Source of the DNA: an uncultured Allosphingosinicella sp.
Lineage (GTDB): Bacteria > Pseudomonadota > Alphaproteobacteria > Sphingomonadales > Sphingomonadaceae
Length of the DNA stretch: 64,000 bases
NCBI GenBank assembly: GCA_934539295.1
Contig: CAKTCN010000001.1
Coordinates: 101,249-165,248 of the forward strand
Direction of reading: 5' to 3'
The number at the start of each line of letters is the position of its first letter. Positions within the stretch are counted from its first letter, which is position 1. A program made the position numbers and the translations under genes. The notes below the pieces were generated by a model that ran no database searches, was not told where the DNA came from, and saw only the letters and a list, made by a program, of their open reading frames with translations. Below are positions 56,941 to 64,000 of this stretch, piece after piece.

Positions 56941-59190
56941 ATGGCACATTGGCTGGCGACGCCGGGCGATGCGAAGGCGTTTGGGCATGTGAAACGGTTC
57001 GATCCGCGGTTCTGGACGGTGGATTTCGCGCGGCCGATGATGGCTTCGGTGGTGACCATCGCGCCTGACGCGCTGCGGGTGGATGCGACATTCTATACGC
57101 GGGGCGACCTGGCGGGACTGATCTGGGAAGCGGAGGACCGGTGGGATCATCCGCTGCTTCGTTACGCGACGAGCCGGGATTTCAGGCGCTGCGTGCTGCG
57201 GTTCCGGTGGCGGAGCGGCGGGGTGCGGGCGCTGGATGAAGTGAACGGACCGACGCTGACCATCGAGGGGCGGGATGCGGATGGTGCGCCGCGCAGCTGG
57301 TACGTGCGGTTGTGGAACCATGCGCAAGGCACGCCGGAGGATGCACAGCTGGTGCTCGATTTCGGCGCGCTGGCCGGCGGGTGGAGCGGCGACGATCCGG
57401 TCTGGGCGGGCGACATCGACCGGATGTTCGTGTCGCTGGCTGGCGCGGATTATGATGGAAGTGCGGCCGCGCTGCCGGCGGCGCAGGAGGGATGGGCGGA
57501 GCTCAGTGGCATAAGCTGCGACGGATCGGGATCGGTGCTGTCGATCGGCGAGGTGGTGGTGCCCGAGCACAGGCTGCGCATCGCGACCGGATATGACGAC
57601 CATTATCACCTGGCGCCCGCGCGCGTGCTGAGGAACTGCCTGCAGCTGGGCTATCGCGGGCCGATCAACCATTATGTCGGCATGAGCCATTATTTCCGGC
57701 TCGAGCCGCAGGGAGGTGGGTTCTACGTCAGCCTGGCGGGCGGCGTGCTGAATGCACCATGCGCGGCGTGGCACCGGGACTTTGCGGAGCGGGCGGACGC
57801 CCTCGGCTATGGGCTGATCCTGTCGCTGTCCTACGAATTGCTGGACGCGCATTGCTGGGGCGACTGGAAGCAGAGAGCGATCGACGGGGCACCGGCGCTG
57901 ACCGGGTGGGAGCCGCCGTCGGCCTTGCTCTCGCCCGCGCATGAAGGGGCGATGGGCTATCTTCGGGCGGTGGCGCGGGCGTTTGCGGCGATCGCGCGCG
58001 ATGCGGGCCTCAGCCTGCGGTTCCAGGTCGGGGAACCATGGTGGTGGGTGCACAGCGATGGACAGATCTGCATCCACGACGCGGCAGCGGTGGCAGCGTT
58101 CGCGCCGGTGCCGATTGGCGACGTGCGCGGCAGCCTGGATGCGGCGCAGAGGACGACGCTGGACAGGGCGGGGGCATGCCTTGCCGCCTCCACGGCTGCC
58201 CTTTGCGCCGCAGTGAAGGCGGAGGCGCCGGGCACGGAGACGTTGCTGCTGGTCTATCTGCCGACGGTAATGGAAGGAGCGGAGGCGCGGCGGGCGAACG
58301 TGCCGGTCGGCTGGGCATCGCCGGCCTTCGATGTGCTGCAACTGGAAGATTATGACTGGGTGACGGCCGGAAACTTGGGCGCGAGCGCACGGGGACGAGC
58401 GGAGGCGGCGGCGCGGCTCGGCTACCCGCCGGAGCGGCAGCATTATCTGTCGGGCTTCGTGCTGCGGGCGGAAGACAAGCGGCAGTGGCGGCACATCGCG
58501 GAGGCGGCGGCGGGAAGCGGCGCCGCCGAGACGTTCGTGTGGGCGCTGCCGCAGGTGCTGCGCGACGGCTTCACCTGGTTCGATGCGGGGGAGGATGAGG
58601 TGGAGGCTTTCGACGACATAGCGTTTCCGATCGCGCTGGGCTGGGAGGCGAGCGTGGAGACGGCGTTTTCGACCCAGGTGGTGACCACCGCGAACGGGCA
58701 TGAGCAGAGGAACAGCGACTGGGCCGATGCGCGAATGCGGTTCGATGCGGGACCGGGCGTAAGGGGCGAGGCGGAGTTGAAGGAGCTGGCCGCCTTCTTT
58801 CGCGCGCGGCGCGGGGCGGCGGTGGGATTTCGCTTTCGCGATCCGTTCGATCACCATGGCGAGCAGGAAGTGCTCGGGACCGGCGACGGCGTGCGCACGG
58901 CCTTCGAACTGGTGAAGCATTATGGCGGTCAGACGCGGCGGATCACGCGGCCGGTAGTGGGGAGCGTGCGGGTGTTCGTGGCCGGGGTCGAACGGGTGAG
59001 CGGGTGGGCGCTGGAGCCGAAGGGCATCGTGCGCTTCGTGGAAGCGCCTCCCGCCGACGCCGAGGTGCGGGCGAGCTTCGGCTTCGACGTGCCCGTCCGC
59101 TTCGCGGAAGATCGGCTGGCGGTGAGCGCGGCGACCTTTGCGGCGGGCGAGGTGCCGTCCGTGCCGTTGATCGAGGTGCGGGAGGCCTGA
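56941..59190 (+). CDS. GTA distal tail protein: TIM-barrel-like domain fused to DUF2460 (g12)
   Basis: 749 residues. About 1-190: beta-rich carbohydrate-like region (TLTIEGRDADGAPRSWYVRL). About 195-545: TIM-barrel/glycosidase-like segment (YHLAPARVLRNCLQLGYRGP, GYGLILSLSYELLDAHCWGDW, LRFQVGEPWWWVHSDG, VLQLEDYDWVTAG, FVWALPQVLRDGFTWFDAG). About 553-749: DUF2460 (FPIALGWEASVETAFSTQVV, NSDWADARMRFDAGPG, FFRARRGAAVGFRFRDPFD), the RcGTA g12 equivalent. The N-terminal two thirds is an addition relative to RcGTA gp12 (about 200 residues from memory). May bind or cut envelope polysaccharide. Confidence 0.8.
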   Translation: MAHWLATPGDAKAFGHVKRFDPRFWTVDFARPMMASVVTIAPDALRVDATFYTRGDLAGLIWEAEDRWDHPLLRYATSRDFRRCVLRFRWRSGGVRALDEVNGPTLTIEGRDADGAPRSWYVRLWNHAQGTPEDAQLVLDFGALAGGWSGDDPVWAGDIDRMFVSLAGADYDGSAAALPAAQEGWAELSGISCDGSGSVLSIGEVVVPEHRLRIATGYDDHYHLAPARVLRNCLQLGYRGPINHYVGMSHYFRLEPQGGGFYVSLAGGVLNAPCAAWHRDFAERADALGYGLILSLSYELLDAHCWGDWKQRAIDGAPALTGWEPPSALLSPAHEGAMGYLRAVARAFAAIARDAGLSLRFQVGEPWWWVHSDGQICIHDAAAVAAFAPVPIGDVRGSLDAAQRTTLDRAGACLAASTAALCAAVKAEAPGTETLLLVYLPTVMEGAEARRANVPVGWASPAFDVLQLEDYDWVTAGNLGASARGRAEAAARLGYPPERQHYLSGFVLRAEDKRQWRHIAEAAAGSGAAETFVWALPQVLRDGFTWFDAGEDEVEAFDDIAFPIALGWEASVETAFSTQVVTTANGHEQRNSDWADARMRFDAGPGVRGEAELKELAAFFRARRGAAVGFRFRDPFDHHGEQEVLGTGDGVRTAFELVKHYGGQTRRITRPVVGSVRVFVAGVERVSGWALEPKGIVRFVEAPPADAEVRASFGFDVPVRFAEDRLAVSAATFAAGEVPSVPLIEVREA

Positions 59191-59192
59191 CG

Positions 59193-60008
59193 ATGAGCGA
59201 CTTCCTTCAAGGCGAACTGACCACGGCCGCCTTCTGCTGGCGCGTGGAGCGGCGGGACGGCGTGGTGATGGGATTCACAACCCACGATCGCGACCTGGAG
59301 GTGGAGGGGCTCGGCTATCGTGCGGCGCCGGGCATGTTGCCGAGCGCGGTGACGCTGGCGAGCGGGTTCGAGGCGGGCGCGCTGGACGTGAGCGGGGCGC
59401 TGAACAGCCGAGCGATCACGGGCGCCGACCTGATGGCGGGGCGCTGGGACGGCGCATCGGTGCGCCTGTTCATGGTGGATTGGGAGGCGCCGGATGCCGG
59501 CACGATCCCGCTTGCTACCGGCGAGATCGGCGAGGTGTCGATGCGTGGGCAGGGCTTCGAGGCTGAGCTGCGCGGACCGGCGGCGGCGCTGGAGCAGGCA
59601 GTGGCCGAGCAGACTTCGCCCGAATGCAGGGCGATGCTGGGCGACAGGCGCTGCCGGGTCGACATGGCCCTGCGCACGCGGCTGACGCGGGTGGCGGCGG
59701 TGCCCGGGGAGGACCGAATCGAGGTGGCGAGCGCTGCCGGCGGCGACGCTTATGGTTATGGGCGGCTGCGCTGGATGAGTGGGGCGAATAGCGGGCTGTC
59801 GAGCGCGGTGCTGCGATCGGACGAGGCGGTGATCGTGCTGCGCGAGGCGCCGGCCTTTGCGCCTGCCATGGGCGATCTCGTGGAGATATCCGAAGGCTGC
59901 GACAAGCGGCTGGAAAGCTGCTGCGCGCGGTTCGCCAATGCCGCGAACTTTCGCGGCGAGCCGCACCTGCCCGGCACCGACCTGCTGACGCGCTATCCAG
60001 GCGTTTGA
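59193..60008 (+). CDS. GTA baseplate hub protein, DUF2163 family (g13)
   Basis: 271 residues: LTTAAFCWRVERRDGVVMGFTTHDRDL, LDVSGALNSRAITGADLMAGRWDGASV, then a Cys-bearing C-terminal part SPECRAMLGDRRCRVDM, EGCDKRLESCCARFANAANFRGEPHLPG. The conserved Cys set could hold a metal or Fe-S cluster, as proposed for related hub proteins. ATG 59193, two bases after the g12 stop. Confidence 0.85.
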   Translation: MSDFLQGELTTAAFCWRVERRDGVVMGFTTHDRDLEVEGLGYRAAPGMLPSAVTLASGFEAGALDVSGALNSRAITGADLMAGRWDGASVRLFMVDWEAPDAGTIPLATGEIGEVSMRGQGFEAELRGPAAALEQAVAEQTSPECRAMLGDRRCRVDMALRTRLTRVAAVPGEDRIEVASAAGGDAYGYGRLRWMSGANSGLSSAVLRSDEAVIVLREAPAFAPAMGDLVEISEGCDKRLESCCARFANAANFRGEPHLPGTDLLTRYPGV

Positions 60009-60021
60009 AAGGACAAGCAAC

Positions 60022-60456
60022 ATGACAGGTGAGGAAGTGGTCGAGCGCGCCCGCGCGCTCGTCGGCACGCGTTTTCGCCCGCAGGGGCGCAAGCCGGGCG
60101 TGGGGCTGGACTGCGTCGGCACGGTGGTGGCCGCGACCGGACGCAACCCCGCCACGGTGCGCAGCGACTATCGGATGCGCGGGGGCGCGATGGAGGACAT
60201 GGAGCGCGAGCTGATCTTCGCCGGCTTTGCACCGGTTGCGCGCAGCTGGGCACGGCCGGGCGACGTGATGGTGCTGTCGGCGGGCGGCATGCAGCTGCAC
60301 ATGGCGATCCTGACGGAACGCGGCTTTGTCCATGCCGATGCGGGACTGGGGCTGGTGGTGGAGCGGCCAGGCGACCCGCCATGGCCCGTGCTGGGCGTGT
60401 GGCGGACGACGGCGGATGCGCCTTCGCCATTGCCCCGCGTTCGGGAGAGTAAGTGA
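60022..60456 (+). CDS. GTA NlpC/P60-type peptidase (g14)
   Basis: 144 residues. Cys31 in GVGLDCVGTV and His93 in MQLHMAIL form the Cys-His pair of NlpC/P60 cysteine peptidases; RARALVGTRFRPQGR starts the fold. Expected to open the recipient's peptidoglycan during DNA delivery. Overlaps the tail-tip gene by 1 nt. Confidence 0.88.
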   Translation: MTGEEVVERARALVGTRFRPQGRKPGVGLDCVGTVVAATGRNPATVRSDYRMRGGAMEDMERELIFAGFAPVARSWARPGDVMVLSAGGMQLHMAILTERGFVHADAGLGLVVERPGDPPWPVLGVWRTTADAPSPLPRVRESK

Positions 60457-62597
60457 TGGCGACGCTGGTGCTGACGGCCGTGGGAACGGCATTGGGCGGC
60501 CCGCTGGGCGGTGCGGTCGGTGCGCTGCTGGGGCAACAGGCGGATGCGGCGATCTTTGCGCCCAAGCCGCGGCACGGGCCGAGGATCGGCGACCTTGCAG
60601 TGCAGACATCGTCCTACGGTACGGCGATCCCGAAGCTGTTCGGGACCATGCGCGTGGCGGGCACGGTGATTTGGTCGACCGAGCTTCAGGAGCGGCGATC
60701 GGCGAGCGGGGGCGGCAAGGGTCGGCCCACGACGGTCGAGTATAGCTATTCGGCATCCTTTGCAGTGGCGCTGTCCGGCAGGCGGGTGGGCGAGGTGCGG
60801 CGCATCTGGGCCGATGGAAAGCTGCTGCGCGGTGCGGCGGGGGACTTCAAGAGCCAGACGGGATTTCGGCTGTATCGGGGCGACGAGGACCAGGCGCCCG
60901 ATCCGCTGATCGCATCGGTGGAAGGGATCGACCGCGCGCCTGCCTATCGCGGGATCGCCTATGCGGTGTTCGAGACGATGGAACTGGGCGATTACGGCAA
61001 TCGCATCCCATCGCTGACCTTCGAGGTCGTGGCGGAGGATGGGCCGGTGAGCGTGGGGCAGATCGCGGCCGAGCTTACGGGCGGGCGGGCGGTGGACGCG
61101 GGTACGCCGGCGCTGTCCGGCTATGCCGCCCATGGCGACAGCATGCGCGGCGCGGTGGCGGACATGGTGGAGATCATGGCGTTGCCGGTCGTGGAATACG
61201 GTGCCGGGCTGCGGATCGGCGGGGAGGCGGCGCCCGGAACGACCATTGCGGGCGAGGCCGTGACGGGGCCGGCGGAGTTGTTGCGCAAGGGCGCGGATGC
61301 GATGCCGGGCGAGGTGTCGATCGCTTATTACGACCCCGCGCGAGATTATCAGAGCGGGCTGCAGCGGGCGTCGCTGGGGACCGGCGCGCGGGGCGAGCGC
61401 TTTGCACTGGCGGCCGTGATGGAGGCGGGCGCGGCCAAGAAGGTCGCCGAGCAGCGGTTGGCGAGCGTGCAGGCGGCCCGCGTGACGGCGCGGCTTCGGC
61501 TGGGGCCACGGCATGCTGCATTGCGGCCTGGCGCAGTCGTCAGGATCGAGGGGCAGGCCGGATTGTGGCGGGTCGAGCGCTGGACGCTGCAGGAGATGGA
61601 AGTGGCGTTGGAGTTGGTGCGGATCGCGCCGGGCTCTGCGGTCGTGCCGGTGGCGAGCGGGGGGCGGGCGCTGGGTGCGCCGGACCAACTGATCGGTGCG
61701 ACGCAATTGATGCTGTTCGACCTGCCGATCGGGGAAGCGGCAGGTGCGGGCGGTCCGAGGCTGCTCGCGCTGACGACAGGCGCGGGCGAGGGGTGGCGCA
61801 GTGCGAGCCTGTTGCTGAGCCTGGACGACGGGGCGAGCTGGGCACCGGCGGGCAGCAGCGCCGCACCGGCCACGATCGGCGCGGCGAGGACGCGGCTGGG
61901 CCTAGGCGGCGGCGCGCTCATCGACGCGGTCAATGTGGTCGAGGTGGAACTGACGGGGGAGCAGATGTGGCTGCAATCCTGCACCGATGCGGCGCTGGCC
62001 AGAGGAGCGAACCTGGCGGTGCTGGGGCGTGAGCTCATCCAGTTCGGCGTGGCCGAGCATGTGGCGGGCAGGCGGTTCCGACTGTCGCGCCTGCTGCGCG
62101 GGCGGCGAGGCACCGAATGGGCGAGCGGCGACCATCAGGCGGGCGAATCCTTTGCACTGCTGGAGCGCGAAACGGTGGCAGCGATAGAACTGCCGGCGGC
62201 GGCGCTGGGAACGGAGGTGCGGGTGCGGGCCTTCGGGCGTGCCGATGCGCCGGGCGGCGTGGAGGCGCGCATCGGGGCGGATGGCGCCGGGCTGCGACCG
62301 CCTTCGCCCGTGCACCTGCGGGCGGTGCGTGGGCCGGGCGGAGAGGTGGCGATCAGCTGGGTGCGACGGAGCCGGGCCGGTTGGGACTGGCTGAATGGAG
62401 CCGACACCCCGTTGGGTGAGGATGGCGAGACCTACCTGCTGAGCCTGCGGGGCGGAGGGCAGGTGCGCACCTTCGATTTGCATGAGCCAAAATTCCTCTA
62501 CGCGGCGGGGGACGCGCTGGCAGGGCCGCTGGAGATCGAAGTGGCGCAGACAGGTGCCGCCGGCCTGTCGCGGGCGGCGCGCACATATTTGAACTGA
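60456..62597 (+). CDS. GTA tail-tip/megatron protein (g15), without TIM-barrel domain
   Basis: 713 residues. N-terminus MATLVLTAVGTALGGPLGGAVGALLGQQAD, then YGTAIPKLFGTMRVAGTVIWSTEL, YSYSASFAVALSGRRVGEVRRIWADGKLLRG (phage-tail_3 type) and a beta-rich C-terminal half ending FDLHEPKFLYAAGDAL. RcGTA gp15 is about 1,300 residues with a GTA TIM-barrel-like domain; that block is missing here. ATG 60456 overlaps the g14 stop. Confidence 0.86.
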   Translation: MATLVLTAVGTALGGPLGGAVGALLGQQADAAIFAPKPRHGPRIGDLAVQTSSYGTAIPKLFGTMRVAGTVIWSTELQERRSASGGGKGRPTTVEYSYSASFAVALSGRRVGEVRRIWADGKLLRGAAGDFKSQTGFRLYRGDEDQAPDPLIASVEGIDRAPAYRGIAYAVFETMELGDYGNRIPSLTFEVVAEDGPVSVGQIAAELTGGRAVDAGTPALSGYAAHGDSMRGAVADMVEIMALPVVEYGAGLRIGGEAAPGTTIAGEAVTGPAELLRKGADAMPGEVSIAYYDPARDYQSGLQRASLGTGARGERFALAAVMEAGAAKKVAEQRLASVQAARVTARLRLGPRHAALRPGAVVRIEGQAGLWRVERWTLQEMEVALELVRIAPGSAVVPVASGGRALGAPDQLIGATQLMLFDLPIGEAAGAGGPRLLALTTGAGEGWRSASLLLSLDDGASWAPAGSSAAPATIGAARTRLGLGGGALIDAVNVVEVELTGEQMWLQSCTDAALARGANLAVLGRELIQFGVAEHVAGRRFRLSRLLRGRRGTEWASGDHQAGESFALLERETVAAIELPAAALGTEVRVRAFGRADAPGGVEARIGADGAGLRPPSPVHLRAVRGPGGEVAISWVRRSRAGWDWLNGADTPLGEDGETYLLSLRGGGQVRTFDLHEPKFLYAAGDALAGPLEIEVAQTGAAGLSRAARTYLN

Positions 62598-62610
62598 AAT
62601 GGAGACGATC

Positions 62611-63105
62611 ATGACCGAGGCGAGTGCACGTTTCTCGCTGCCCTTCATACTTGCCGGGCAGGCCCAGAAGGAGTTGTTCCACAACGAGGCGCTGGCGCGG
62701 GTGGACGCGCTGCTTCACGCGGCCGTGGAGGGGGTAGCGGCGGCACCGCCTGCGGCGCCGGCGGTCGGGGCATGCTGGATCGTAGGGGCGGGGGCCGCGG
62801 GCGAGTGGGCGGGGCAGGCCGATGCGATTGCCGCCTGGACGGACGGCGGGTGGCGCTTCATCGCGCCGAAGCCCGGAACCAGGGTGTGGAACCAGGCGCA
62901 AGGCCTTTGGATTCACTGGAACGGGGCCGGATGGAGCGACGGCAGCCTTCCCGCCTCTTCAATCCGGATCGGCGGCGAGAAAGTGGTCGGTGCCCGCCAG
63001 CCGGCGATCGCAAGTCCTTCAAACGGCACGATAATCGACGCAGAAGGCCGCGCCGCGATCACCCAGATAATCGTTGCACTTAGGACACACGGCATGATCC
63101 ATTGA
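62611..63105 (+). CDS. DUF2793 tail-fibre-like protein
   Basis: 164 residues: FSLPFILAGQAQKELFHNEALARVDALLHAAVEG is the hallmark of DUF2793, followed by CWIVGAGAAGEWAGQADAIAAWTDGGWRFIAPKPGTRVWNQ and a short distinctive end. Present at the 3' end of GTA clusters in relatives; likely a tail appendage. ATG 62611 has GGAG nine bases ahead; an in-frame ATG at 62599 lacks one. Nothing more of the cluster follows. Confidence 0.82.
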   Translation: MTEASARFSLPFILAGQAQKELFHNEALARVDALLHAAVEGVAAAPPAAPAVGACWIVGAGAAGEWAGQADAIAAWTDGGWRFIAPKPGTRVWNQAQGLWIHWNGAGWSDGSLPASSIRIGGEKVVGARQPAIASPSNGTIIDAEGRAAITQIIVALRTHGMIH

Positions 63106-63225
63106 AGAAAAAAATGCGGCCGCGTGCAACCTACCCATGGGGGTGGCGTTACCGCACCGTCTGCACCGGGGCTTCGTTTCGCTTGTTCATCAAAGTGATG
63201 CGCCCGGGCAACAGTGCGGAGGTTC

Positions 63226-63239
63226 CGGCGCTTGCGCCG
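63226..63239. other. Hairpin in the leader of the outer-membrane protein gene
   Basis: CGGCGC-TT-GCGCCG lies 65 bases upstream of the ATG at 63304. Could end the GTA transcript or form a 5' UTR structure. No T-run. Confidence 0.3.
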
Positions 63240-63303
63240 AAACTTTCATTGCCGTAATGAGTTTGGGTCGTTCCAAGTAAACCCAGTAGAAAGGGGATGT
63301 TTT

Positions 63304-64000
63304 ATGCGGAAGCTTGCCATCGCAGTGGCGCTTTCATCCACCGTTCTCGCTGCTCCTGCCGTGGCGCGCGATGGCGCCGGGTATGTGGGCCTCGATTTCG
63401 GTCCCATGATCGTCGAAGACACCGACATCGACCTCGGCACCATCGAGGACGGTATCAGCATCGATTCCGACACGGGCTATGACGGCTCGATCTTCGCCGG
63501 TTTCGACCTGGGTGCGTTCCGCCTCGAGGCGGAAGCTGCCTACAAGAAGGCGGCTGCTGAATCGATCACCACCGCAACGGGCGTTGGCGTTCCGGGCTTC
63601 CCGGGCACGGCCGGCCGTACCGCAGCTGCCTTCGGCGGCATGCGCGTGTTCAGCGTGATGGGCAACGCCCTGCTGGACTTCGGTGACGACGAAGGCGTTT
63701 CGGGCTTCATCGGCGGCGGCGCTGGCTACGGCTGGGCCGAGGTCGAAGTGGGCGGTTCGCCGTCGCTCCCGGGCGTTGTCGACGACAAGGACAGCGGTTT
63801 CGCGTGGCAGGTTCTCGCCGGCGTTCGCCAGGCGATCACTCCGAACGTGGACGCGCACCTCAAGTATCGCTTCTTCAACATGGACCTCAATGGTCTTGAA
63901 GCGCAGACGATCGCTGGTAGTCCGGACTCCGAGGGTCGTTTCCGTTCGCACTCGATCATGGGTGGTCTGACCTTCAACTTCGGTGAGCCTGTGGCTCCGC
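63304..64000 (+). CDS. Outer-membrane beta-barrel (OmpA-like) protein, 3' truncated by window edge
   Basis: At least 232 residues. Signal peptide MRKLAIAVALSSTVLAAPAVA; strands with GYVGLDFGPMIVEDTDIDLG, YDGSIFAGFDLGAFRLEAEAAYKK, VFSVMGNALLDFGDDEG, GFIGGGAGYGWAEVEVGG, WQVLAGVRQAITPNVDAHLKYRFFNMDLNGLE and a last strand MGGLTFNFGEPVAP. Matches the OmpA-type 8-stranded barrel; the text ends where a Pro-rich linker to an OmpA C-terminal domain is expected. AAAGGGG ribosome site. Codon bias suggests strong expression. Confidence 0.85.
   Translation, partial: MRKLAIAVALSSTVLAAPAVARDGAGYVGLDFGPMIVEDTDIDLGTIEDGISIDSDTGYDGSIFAGFDLGAFRLEAEAAYKKAAAESITTATGVGVPGFPGTAGRTAAAFGGMRVFSVMGNALLDFGDDEGVSGFIGGGAGYGWAEVEVGGSPSLPGVVDDKDSGFAWQVLAGVRQAITPNVDAHLKYRFFNMDLNGLEAQTIAGSPDSEGRFRSHSIMGGLTFNFGEPVAP

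Noticed and set aside
43632..63105. Active prophage instead of a GTA
   Set aside because: No integrase, repressor-lysis-replication set or holin/endolysin pair seen; gene order and content fit a GTA cluster.
1..64000. CRISPR array or rRNA genes
   Set aside because: No regularly spaced identical repeats and no rRNA-like segments were seen.

Overview
The window looks like a chromosomal segment of a sphingomonad (Alphaproteobacteria, Sphingomonadales). The reasons are the high-GC codon use, many TonB-dependent receptors (TBDRs), the cmk / FYDLN-protein / tRNA-Ala neighbourhood, short dispersed palindromic repeats of the kind seen in sphingomonad intergenic DNA, and a gene transfer agent (GTA) cluster of alphaproteobacterial order. 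No integrase, replication, lysis or transposase gene was recognised. All family names come from reading the sequence and from memory of the families; no search was run.

Layout. 0-0.9 kb: 3' end of a PL10-type pectate lyase. 1-3 kb: housekeeping genes cmk (-), a zinc-ribbon FYDLN protein (+), tRNA-Ala(GGC) (+) and msrB (-). 3.2-6.9 kb: a TBDR followed with a 1-nt overlap by a secreted Ca-dependent phosphoinositide phospholipase C-like protein. 7.1-9.4 kb: a membrane-anchored LytTR regulator and a secreted alpha/beta hydrolase. 9.6-17.5 kb: a candidate metal (probably zinc) acquisition block, made of a ZnuD-like TBDR with a His/Cys-rich loop, a siderophore-type TBDR, an ABC ATPase and two ABC-2 permeases. 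The same 14-bp palindrome lies upstream of both receptors. 17.7-28.4 kb: a nine-gene minus-strand chemosensory operon (soluble MCP, triple CheW, CheB, CheR, CheA, STAS-like, CheY-like, CheC-like, hybrid kinase). 29.2-36.5 kb: secreted glycoside hydrolases GH2, GH39 and GH115, fitting xylan/glucuronoxylan breakdown. 36.6-41.5 kb: group III truncated haemoglobin, alpha/beta hydrolase, DEDD exonuclease, secreted pilin-like protein, MATE transporter, lipoprotein. 41.7-43.6 kb: a divergent DUF6456 / XRE-regulator pair and two small genes.

43.6-63.1 kb: the GTA structural cluster, in order: small and large terminase, portal, DUF6127-type membrane protein, prohead protease, capsid, spike-base and lectin-like spike genes, head-tail connectors, major tail protein, two tail chaperones, tape measure, distal tail, hub, NlpC/P60 peptidase, tail tip, DUF2793 fibre. 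It differs from the Rhodobacter GTA as I know it. The portal gene is frameshifted by one base and carries an in-frame repeat-derived insert. The TIM-barrel-like domain normally expected in the tail-tip protein sits on the distal tail protein. The head-spike genes are inside the cluster. Five small genes on the opposite strand interrupt it. At least eight intrinsic-terminator-like hairpins lie between or just inside the structural genes, and two long inverted-repeat elements carry such a hairpin at their apex.

63.3-64 kb: 5' part of an outer-membrane beta-barrel protein gene that runs off the window.
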